From: Prostheceraeus crozeri
Taxonomy: Eukaryota > Platyhelminthes > Polycladida > Euryleptidae
Length of the DNA stretch: 64,000 nucleotides
Direction of reading: 5' to 3'
NCBI GenBank assembly: GCA_907163375.1
Contig: CAJQUW010016185.1
Span: 248,001-312,000 of the forward strand
The first letter of the stretch is position 1; every line of letters begins with the position of its first letter. A program made the translations under genes and the position numbers. Below are positions 54,708 to 64,000 of the stretch, piece by piece. Under the pieces are notes generated by a model. That model worked only from the letters and a program-made list of their open reading frames with translations. It was not told the origin of the DNA and did no database searches.

Positions 54708-55207
54708 CACACCCGTCGGCTGGGTCGATCAAGCGGTCAAAAATGCGAGCCCTTAGCGACCACTTTTTTGACATCTACTATCATATCTAAGAACTACTAC
54801 ATAGGTCTCTCAAATCATCTATTGCCTATTCGCCTGCAAGACCAATTTTTAAAAAAATTCAAATTTCAAATATTAAATTCCATTATACAATTTTTTGATT
54901 TCTCTGTATCTGGTTGCAAATGATTTGTACTGTCATATTTTGATAAAGTCTTATCTAGAAATACCCAAAGATTATGCAGAAACACATTCTAACAAATTTA
55001 GACCTACTTAGCCGTCAAAATTCAAATATTTTTGAAAAAAAATCAAATTTTAAATTTGAATTTCATGATATATATCTTTTTCATCTCTATAACTGCATAG
55101 ATACGATTTCTATTGCCATTATTTGATAATTATGTATTCATAGTTGTTTCAGATTATTCAGAAGCACATTTAAATGTACTAATAAAGAGAAATTTAACGA
55201 TCAAAAT
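54708..55207. repeat. Left terminal inverted repeat
   Basis: About 500 bp, mirrored at 59,967-60,468 with only a few differences (for example AAGTCTTAT here against complement AGAGTCTTAT). Confidence 0.92.
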
Positions 55208-55406
55208 ACTTTCTAATATTAGTAAAAATAGGTTTTATTTACGAACCCCGATATCCCTGACGAGCCCTCATTCGCAGTACCAAAAAATATATGCATTTCA
55301 ATTTTGAGTCACTTATATTAACTAATACATTGACATCAACTTATAAAATGCCATTATCAATATCGCAAATGAAACAGTCATGAATATAAAGTTTGAAGTC
55401 ATCCAT

Positions 55407-57439
55407 TTACAAGTGGCGTCCATTATAGCGCACAACACATTCCAAAAGACTGTTGCCGTATTTTGGATTTGATTCTCCAAATTTGCTGCTACTGCAATAC
55501 ATTGCCGAGAAGTCCGAATGAACGGACTCAGAGGCCTGCTCACTATATGGTCCAAGAGCTGAATGTTTTAGTTTGCAGAACTGTATGAGATGCTTCGTTA
55601 CAATGTGGACGCTGGTAGTGACACTAATGGCAATTCGCTGTAACTTTTTTCAAATGCTTTAATAGAACAATTGAAGTTTGGGTCCAATTCTTGTCCGAAA
55701 CAAGTGATACGAACACGATTGAACTGTTGAAGTAATTGCTTGTAGGGAACAAGTTCCAGACAACCATTTGACTCGCATATTGCTTGGAGCATATCAGTTT
55801 TCATCAGCAACAAGCGGCACATGTTGCCTGTAAATTCGCCGGAATGCATTTTTGGGCGAGTTATTCCTACGCGACAAACCCACTGCCGACAAACTTCAGC
55901 AGAACGTGGGGATAATGACTCCATTTGGCGAAAAACTTTGTTGAATGCACGCAACATTAAGTGTAATTCCGGAGGTGCGAGACGGCTGATTATCATTTCA
56001 TGATCTTCTCCATTGATTAATGGGGGATTCGTTGTGCTCTGGCATGATCTTGCAATTCCAGTATCACGATACCTATTTGCCTCGGTTTTCACTGATCCTA
56101 TTGTGCGAAGAGGATAGCTTCCTGAAGGAGTCCCAAATTTTATTTTCGGACAACTGCAGAAAGCACATGGGTATGAACTCCCGTGTGCTTGTATCCCAGC
56201 CAAAATATCAGCCAATTTAAGATCAACTGCGTAGGTGTATTTGAAATCCAGATTAGCTACTTTGAGTAAGTCCAATAATAACCGTACATTTGTGTAACTT
56301 TCTTTTATATCAGGAACAATTGCCAGTATTATAATTCGTTTGACACTCGAATCCAAAAATCCTGTCGCAGAAGACGATGAAACATTGTCAATTGAGGTAC
56401 GTATGGACATACAAATCTTGAAATAGCCTCCACCACCGTCGAGTCCTAATTTCAATTGAAGGTTAGTGTGGCTGCTGTCAATCTGTCGATCATTGCAGAT
56501 GTGCTGGATTAATTGGACTAAGTCATTACAAAACACAACAGGCTTAGATATCTCATCAAATACTTGGAATTCTAAAGAGAACAAGTCACTGAGAGCACTA
56601 TCTCGACTTCGAAAATAATCATCACTGTTTGACTCAATAACACTTTTACCAAGAGTACATGTACTTCGCAGGAACGGCATAACCTTGTGAATCATGGCGG
56701 AGTTCGAAGCTCCCAGGGACAATTGTAAATTGCTCAGATTTTTCGCAGAAATGCTTCTTGGTGATTGATCATTTATAGCAAGGTTGATTCGGTTTGGCCC
56801 TCTTGTTTCGAGATCTAAATGCTGATGAAGATTTGGTTCATGATGTCGCTCAGAAGATGATTCTCTCCTTCTATGTGAAATCATACTGCTGGCTACAACA
56901 TCCTGCGTACGTTTATCAGAATCTTTGCACATATCTATTATATTTTGTCGAAGAGTGCTGACTGTACATTTATGAGTGATACCACGGCCAACCGGAGATT
57001 TGCATAACTTGCACACTATTTCTTGTATCATGAGACATCATTGAATCAGGGGACTTGATAGTAGGACGACCTTTTTTACGTTTTGGTATACACGTTCCTT
57101 TTTTTCTTGCAATTTGACATATCAAGCATTCACAAAATGTATAGCCAACTGATCGCGTGTTTATTTCAAAAGCTGGTTTCACAAGGCTAAAATCATAAAC
57201 TTCCGGCAAGATACCCCGTTCCTTCACACCACTTTCAATTTTGAGAAGATTTGAGCGACAATTCGAGCAAATGGCAGCAGGTAGGCAGACATTGTTTGTT
57301 GTATTTCTATAAAGAAAGCTCGGATTCTTCGTAAAACGGCATCCGTGATTGGACAGTCTTCTTTTTCCATACATATAAGGCATACTCTATATCTGTTTTC
57401 TTCATGACTTCTAGCTTTGTTTGTATGTGCATGTGCCAT
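55407..57439 (-). pseudogene. N-RAG-TP-like transposon protein, three frameshifts
   Basis: Starts at ATG 57,439 (MAHAHTNKARSHEENRYRVC). Frame 1 gives CLICMEK..CPITDAVLRR; near 57,330 it shifts to LPAAICSNCRSNLLKIESG, LPEVYDFS and CECLICQIARKKG; near 57,032 to IVCKLCKSPVGRGITHKC and a long core (56,990-55,598) with NLQLKLGLDGGGGYFKICMS, IIILAIVPDIKESY, YAVDLKLADIL, SSYPCAFC and CFG; near 55,605 to KHLIQFCK, GPYSEQASESVHSDF, ending YNGRHL and TAA (55,407-55,409). The Cys-pair order and the LPEV..F..V...C.IC..ARKKG stretch resemble the RAG1 N-terminal zinc-binding region. The Asp and Glu blocks suggest an RNase H-like transposase core. Resemblance is by eye. Confidence 0.7.
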
Positions 57440-57839
57440 CACAAAATATAACACGCGATAAGAATCAAGTCGTAATGTCGTATCGTTAGAATATTGGCAC
57501 TGTTAATTGTGATCAAGCGCACCAGTTGCTGCTGATAAACAGTTTGGAAGCTCGCGCATTAAAATCAATTATGTTGACACGGCGTTCATGAATAGAATTC
57601 ATCCTGTTTTATACCATTATCAGACAGACAGATATTCTTGACAGAGCAGATACAGGTTTTCCAGTTCAACAATGCGACTATCAGATTAAAGAATACGTTT
57701 TAAGATGCAACAACGGTATTTCTGTTAATCAGCAGCGTTTTCAATTGAATGATATTGTCTTTAATCGGTAGTGATAATAAGTGAGTTTATTAATAGATTT
57801 ATAAGTTTAATGAGCGGCAACCTGAAATCATAAACGGCT

Positions 57840-58070
57840 TTTCATATTCAATTATATTTTATTTAACAGGTAAGTCAATACAAAAAGTTTTGATAATTTT
57901 TTTAATTCGAAAAGGTAAAATATGTCAAAAGGAAAAGCTTGGTAATTATTTTAATTCATAAAGGTAATACAGTAAGTCATTAAAAACTTTTTTTACGAAA
58001 AGGTAAGTCAATACGAAAAAGTTTTGATAATCTTGAAATTTTTTATTCCATTATGAAACAAAACAAGTAC
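57840..58070. repeat. Diverged direct repeats GGTAAGTCAATAC.AAAA.GTTTTGATAAT
   Basis: Two clear copies at about 57,869 and 58,005 and weaker ones between them, AT-rich, without coding potential. Confidence 0.55.
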
Positions 58071-58117
58071 CGTAATATTCATTGATGGTTTTGTAAGACA
58101 TCCTCGCGATTTCTTAG

Positions 58118-59107
58118 TCAAGGCATCAATCTGCCCATACGTCTGGAAGACCTTCCCATCTTATTTGCAGTGATGGCACTCATGTTTTGGGAGGCGAGTT
58201 TTAGTAAGGTCAAATTCCTCTGTTGTCCAGTGTAGTTGTGTAACTGCTCACGAATCTCAGCTACTTCTCTCTTGAAAGCCGCTTTCCACATGGAAAACGC
58301 GTTCTCTGCGATATTGAGAAATGGAGAGTAGGGCGGTAAGTACCTAATAGAGTGTCCCTCTCGCAAACTGACTTCACGGGCTCTTGTGGCACGGAGCATT
58401 ATCCATGACGAATACAAGAGGTCCAGCCCCAGCCGCAACGGGCGCCAGCCAGGAGTTAAATCTCTAACAGGAGGTTCCGCCTTCGTAGAATTCATGATGG
58501 ACGACACCTTCATTAGAGACCGCCAAGATGAGAGTAAAATTCCGCCCGCGCTGTCCATGAACAATCCTGACAGCTCGCTCTCCCCGTCTGGCACGACCTC
58601 GTGTGCGACTGAGCCATAAATTAAAGCCGGATTCGTCCACAAAAAAAAATGTTGGCGGATGGTTTGCGTTGATCGTGTGCAGATACCAGTTCGCATACTC
58701 GGCCCTTTCCACTTTGACGTCATGGCTATTGCGGTTGACTTGAACAGTCCATTTTCTTTAAGATGATAAGACGATTTCTCAGACATGTGCTGATAGTTTG
58801 AATTGAGACAAGATGGCTTGTCCGGCATCCGCGCTTGTAGAGCAGCTTTGATTTGGGCTAACGTGAATTCCGGTTGGGATTCAACAATCTCTACCACAGT
58901 ATTTGCCATATCTTCATCCATCTTTTGGTGTCGTCTTCCTCCTCTGGGACGCTCAATGACTCCTTCAAGTATATAACGATGTACTATTGAATGCGCAGTA
59001 CCCCGTTTTACACCGAATACTCGAGCGGCTTCAATATAATCATCTCCGGCTTCGTGAGCCATAATGATTCTGCGTTTAACATCAGAAGGTATTCGCTGGC
59101 GCTCCAT
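58118..59107 (-). pseudogene. Tc1/IS630-like transposase nested in the TIR element
   Basis: The N-terminal paired HTH (MERQRIPSDVKRRIIMAHEA, RGTAHSIVHRYI, ERPRGGRRHQKMDED) is in one frame to about 58,740. The DDE part is in a second frame (58,464-58,712: FFFVDESGFNLWLSRTRGRA) and then GPLVFVMDNAPCHKS at about 58,390-58,434. The first frame resumes with IRYLPPYSPFLNIAENAFS. All three acidic residues are recognisable, but at least two frameshifts separate them. No own TIR identified; it may be a later insertion. Confidence 0.82.
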
Positions 59108-59966
59108 ATTGATAAGTTAATTTAGCAGATGTGAAGACATCTATATAGGGCTTTGGATCAAACCGAATATATATAATTTATTCTTCATGTGAAATACCGC
59201 TCACTAATCTGATAGAGACACAATTGAACTATTTTGCTGCAGTTTATTTATTGTTGTCGCTCTCAATTGTGAAATGACGTAATATTTTATCTTTTAACGT
59301 TTTAGAAATTAAAGTGCCGCTCTTGATTCGGTCGTTGCCGTTGTCGTGTAGGAAAACCTGTACTGTAGTGCATAGAGGTCGGATTATTAGATATCTATGT
59401 TAGGAGAGGACAATAGCATGGACATCGGAACTCTATGCTGCAGCGCGAGTGAATAGTGATCAAATCAATGAATTACTGCGGTGTCAGTGAGAAGGAGAGA
59501 CAAGAATTTCAGGCGTTCGGTTTTCATTGCCGCTGAACACTCAGCGGCAATGACAATCTACACAGTTTGTCAAACAACAACAAGATCTTTAATGTTATAT
59601 CCGAAGCATCTTTTCGTATAAGAGTTCCCATGAAGGAAATGGATATTGTGATAATCACGGTACAAGAAAAAATACGTCTGCAGTGCATAAAGTCATGTAG
59701 ATAACAAATTTATATATAATGTCATAAAATTCGCATAGGTTTGTTAACCAGAATATCATTATGTCGGTAACTTATGAACCGCCACGTTGCATATATGGCT
59801 AACAATATCATCATATGATTGTTTGATATATTGTCGTTGCTATCAATGTAGTACATTAATGTACATAACAGATGTGATATAAGCCTACGCCTCAATATTG
59901 CACTCACAGAAACAGAGATAATGGGGAAAATATTTTGGAATTCATTTTTCTAATTAGAAATTTCGA

Positions 59967-60468
59967 ATTTTGATCGTTAAATTTCTCTTTATTAGTACAT
60001 TTAAATGTGCTTCTGAATAATCTGAAACAACTATGAATACATAATTATCAAATAATGGCAATAGAAATCGTATCTATGCAGTTATAGAGATGAAAAAGAT
60101 ATATATCATGAAATTCAAATTTAAAATTTGATTTTTTTTTCAAAAATATTTGAATTTTGACGGCTAAGTAGGTCTAAATTTGTTAGAATGTGTTTCTGCA
60201 TAATCTTTGGGTATTTCTAGATAAGACTCTATCAAAATATGACAGTACAAATCATTTGCAACCAGATACAGAGAAATCAAAAAATTGTATAATGGAATTT
60301 AATATTTGAAATTTGAATTTTTTTAAAAATTGGTCTTGCAGGCGAATAGGCAATAGATGATTTGAGAGACCTATGTAGTAGTTCTTAGATATGATAGTAG
60401 ATGTCAAAAAAAGTGGTCGCTAAGGGCTCGCATTTTTGACCGCTTGATCGACCCAGCCGACGGGTGTG
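59967..60468. repeat. Right terminal inverted repeat
   Basis: Inverted copy of 54,708-55,207. Confidence 0.92.
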
Positions 60469-60472
60469 AGCA

Positions 60473-63400
60473 GAGTGTTATTTCAAACAAGATGGGCACT
60501 ACAGCTGACTGGCACGAGAATGGCTAAACTCTCATTTCACAGGCAAATGAATTAAACGACGCGAGTGGTTCGAGACAATGGTCACCCCGATCGGCCGATT
60601 TTTTCCAATGGGGAGTTATCAAGGACCTTGTTTTAGGCCGATATGATGAACAATTGAGAGGAAATTCTTAGCAATTGATTTGGAACTGTTCCCGAAAGGT
60701 TGCAAATGTATTTGACAAAATGGCGAACTGCTTGAACATTTCAATCAGCGAGTGCTTTCCTGTAAACTTAAATGACCTCCTTGACTGCTTAGTACTCCAG
60801 CAGTGTTCCGTTACTTTTGAAATACCGTACAACTTTGAAAGTAAGCCGGGAGGAATTTTGCTAACACATGAAAGTTTGAATCCAAAAGCTAAACGATTGA
60901 AAATCTCAAAAAGATTTCAGCTCTAGATTGTAGCACAATCGCTGAAATCAAATCGAACCTTACTCGCAATTATTACTGATGCTGTTTGGGTAATAATTAC
61001 TGGTAATCATTAGCCGTAATCACCACCCTTTACAACACTAATACATATGGTAGGGCTGCAAAGGCGGAGGCGGTCGGAGAAGGATGCGGCTGTTGGAAAA
61101 ATTGCTTCCAAAGTCCTACTTTAAGAGAGAGAGAGTGTGTGTCGTTTATTCTTCGCCAATGAGAAGCATGCATGTCGCAAGTCACTTTACAAATTAATTT
61201 TGAAAACCAGACTTGTGTCACATACTAGTGAAATGTGGTTGATTACAATTACAAATTGCTCCACTTTTTTTCAATTACCTCTCAAATACTTTACAATTGC
61301 TGTAGATGACTCCCGGTTCGAAAATTTAGATTTTGACAGTAACTTTTGTCTTAAATTTCATTAGAAAAAGTTACCCGTAGTTATACCCCTGGTACACATC
61401 TAAATAAAATGTCCCAATGTCGCATTAGTTATTGTAGTTGTTGTAACGTATGATCGACGAGGAGAACAGAGAAATCTATACATTACTGAATGTTGAATGA
61501 ATGCTTAACAGCACTGACTGGAAAGTAACAACCTCCAGAGTTGATGATATGGCGATTGGATTCTATCCAAAAGTGAATGAATTTGATATTATTGACCAAA
61601 AAATGTTTAGAAAGCACCTTCACGTTGTCACAAACTGGAAGAGGCTCACATGCCACTGCCACCCTCCGCGATAACCATCCGTTGGAGCAGATGAATAGAA
61701 GCAGTGGATACTACCATGCTCATAATCCGGCTCTGAAAAAAAATAATTGTTGACTTGAAAGATGATAGCACATCAATCGTTTGCCTGAAGGAATTAACCT
61801 CAAAACCGGACACCGACATTGCAAGTATATTACAGATATTCCTGTAAATATGGCTCTATTCCTTGCTGTCTGAAGCAATTTCAAGGCCGCAAGTGTAATC
61901 CATCTCAAACCAAACAGCTGATTGATGGTTTCCATACAGTAAGTATATTAGGTAGATTATCAACTCAACATTTACTAAATCCCCATGTGTATACAGTATC
62001 GATATATACAGAACTCGAAGTGAACACAGTTGGAATTTTTACAAAATGTGAGATATGCAAATTTTTGCAGTTTTGAAGAACCACGGAATGACTGATCATG
62101 ATAGTAATGCAGACGGAATGATAGTATTTTGCAGATCCTCCGTGTCATGACAGCCTTGGAGAGGTAACGTTTATAAAATTAGCAATTCGATAGGCTTCTG
62201 TTAGTTTCATACTCAACCTCATGAATATTTTCTTAAGCGTGATCATCATATTACAAGCAATTCTGCCACTGGTAGAGCAAGATAACATAATCAAAGACAA
62301 TGATTTCGATAGACTTTAAAATATGTAAATGCCATGGGTCCACTATACAAATCCAAGAAGTGAAACATAAATTTAGTGAATCATAAAATCATGCCGATGA
62401 AAATGGAATTATCAAAACATGAAATTTCAGTCAAGAAAGCGCAATAAGATCTCGAATTTTCCTTGAAGACTTCCATTGTAATGCGGTTCATGAATTTTCC
62501 TTGATCATCAGCATAATTTCCGCTTAGTTACGATGCTTGTTAGCAAATATTCATTTCCCTTGATATCCAACTTGTTCCATACTACTTACAGAGTGACTTC
62601 ACGTCGGTAGTACATAAATTTACAAAAATGCACCTTTTTGAAAACTGCTCAAATATTTTTGGACCGCAGAAACGTAATCTCCGTAAAAACTGAATCTCTT
62701 CGTATAAAAATTTTCACTGAATACAGACACCTTTTTGAGTCGACCGTATATATACCTACTATATACTTGCTTTATGATGGTATCAGTGATGATTGAGAGG
62801 GACTGGTTGAGTGGCTGGTTGAGATGGACTTTGACGGATATACATTGGAAGTAAAAAATTGTTATTGTCATGATCTCCAGTTACTTCCTCTGATGCTGAC
62901 AGGGCTCTTTCCGAATACAAGGCGTTTACGAGGAGCAATCGCACTGGTATGACTAAGGAAGACATCCGGATGCATTGTGTACGAGAAATGAACTCAAAGT
63001 ACTAACGAATTATTTACCATTCATGCATGCATGCATTTCTTACTACATTTTAACAATTTCTATGATCACAAAAAAATAATTGCATAAATGCAGTTTTTAT
63101 TGCAAATGCATAAAAATTCATTGTTATGCGCATAAAATGATCAAAATGCATAATGCAAAACGATGGCACATGCAGGAACTTAGTAAGTCGGCAAAAGGAA
63201 TTCTTAATACCTTACGCAGATGCCAAGTAGGAAAAAAGTCCGTCGCTTGAGGAGTACTGTAAATTCCTTCAAAATGATTCGATTGCCACTCCTTCAGATT
63301 CGAAGAATTCAGATCATTGCGCACAAGTTTCTCGATAACGTTGGTCCGTCAGATTCTTTGTTTAGAAGTTGGCAGGCGTGCGAAAATTGGCTCACCTTAT

Positions 63401-64000
63401 GATTTCACCACTCTCTTCTCAGAATTCCTCACTGAATGTAGCTAGACAGTGATGTGCGGCCGAAATGGTATTATAGCACGCACGCCACTGACTGGTGTCC
63501 AACGCTTATTGTTCGAGAGTAATGTGTAGTGCTATTTCATATCATGTGATATACGAGTCTTCCCTTCTAGGAAGCGAAGATTGAGCGAGCGAGTTTTCCA
63601 GTTCTGCGGTCTGCATCGTGTTTGGATAAGTGCGCCACTATACAATTCTGTCACTATACAAGAAAAGTATCCAATAGTAATGTTAAAATGAAATACAAAC
63701 ATAAGTTAAACTTGCAAATTTGTGGAAATTCAATACAATTTTGGAAGTATATCAAAAGCAAAAAAGAATAGAAATGACAAGGAATCAACATTATCAATGT
63801 CGTCTCTAGTGGCCCACTTTCAAAAATTGTTTTGAGAAGAACTCAATCGATCTGAATACTTTTCAATCAAATATTGAACCAATAGCAGATAAAATATTTT
63901 CAGAAAGGTCCAAAAATAATTACTTCTACCATAAAGTCATCACTGCACGTTTTCCATTTCTATTTCAAACATTTCCAAATCGATTTCAGATCTTCCCAAA
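60473..64000. other. No recognisable gene to the window end
   Basis: Short open frames only. A (GCAT)n microsatellite lies at about 63,022-63,037, with ATGCATAA-rich DNA to 63,160. Confidence 0.4.

Larger units (their letters stand above)
54708..60468. mobile_element. 5.76-kb DNA transposon with 500-bp TIRs, 4-bp duplication (N-RAG-TP-like)
   Basis: Left arm 54,708-55,207 and right arm about 59,967-60,468 are nearly identical inverted copies starting CACACCCGTCGGCTGGGTCG. AGCA flanks both sides (54,704-54,707 and 60,469-60,472). The single large gene inside encodes a zinc-rich protein resembling the RAG1 N-terminal region followed by a conserved core with LGLDGGGG and SEQASESVH motifs. The very similar arms contrast with the frameshifted gene. 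The superfamily is uncertain; the composition agrees with what I recall of N-RAG-TP elements from molluscs. Confidence 0.85.

Overview
The window looks like nuclear DNA of an animal, probably a marine invertebrate: it is AT-rich, made largely of decayed metazoan mobile elements (Polinton/Maverick, pogo, hAT, mariner, THAP-type, Ty3/gypsy, Penelope-like, CR1-like), and contains spliceosomal-type signals, TATA and AATAAA motifs. I can support no host protein-coding gene and no structural RNA gene. The species cannot be fixed from the sequence.

Region 1 (1 to about 10.8 kb) is the right part of a Polinton/Maverick (adintovirus-like) integrated DNA virus; its left end lies outside the window. It is compact and mostly open. 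Read inward from its right end on the minus strand it carries a terminal 278-bp tandem array, a TATA box, a gene whose ATG is the last codon before an intron, a RING-like ORF, a DEDDh-type exonuclease candidate, a small unknown protein, a membrane-anchored RING-like protein, a basic protein with an amphipathic tail, the FtsK/HerA-type packaging ATPase, an unknown basic protein, a Cys-rich protein, an rve integrase with chromodomain, a small basic core-like protein, the major-capsid-like protein (F54H12.2-like) and an adenain-like protease. On the plus strand sit two tandem paralogues with a PC4-like pattern and then a TATA-binding-protein-like gene. The penton-like minor capsid gene runs off the left edge. 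No DNA polymerase B is visible. The TBP-like gene, beside possible ssDNA-binding/coactivator proteins and a recurring ATGCAA motif 22 to 39 nt upstream of five gene starts, is the most unusual content: it suggests the element brings part of its own promoter-recognition machinery.

Region 2 (10.8 to 27.6 kb) holds a 1.97-kb pogo-like transposon with TIRs and TA duplication, a non-autonomous element with 6-bp duplication, a large foldback repeat, and a decayed Ty3/gypsy LTR retrotransposon (19,916 to 25,522, TSD ATTAT) whose 3' LTR is split by a 1,047-bp hAT-like insertion.

Region 3 (27.6 to 35.0 kb) is a 7.4-kb element with similar short termini and dense subterminal TAACG/CGTTA arrays at both ends. 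It contains a broken THAP-domain gene and a Penelope-like fragment with RT and GIY-YIG domains.

Region 4 (35 to 54.7 kb) has a fossil mariner-like transposase cut by a hAT MITE and by a CR1-like LINE 3' end, a mariner-like element with TIRs of about 220 bp, two further Penelope-like fragments (one inside an inverted repeat), a 447-bp MITE, and long stretches with nothing recognisable.

Region 5 (54.7 to 60.5 kb) is a 5.76-kb DNA transposon with TIRs of about 500 bp and a 4-bp duplication (AGCA). It carries a frameshifted gene whose N-terminal zinc-binding region resembles the RAG1 N-terminus (N-RAG-TP-like), plus an internal decayed Tc1/IS630 transposase. The remainder to 64 kb shows no gene.
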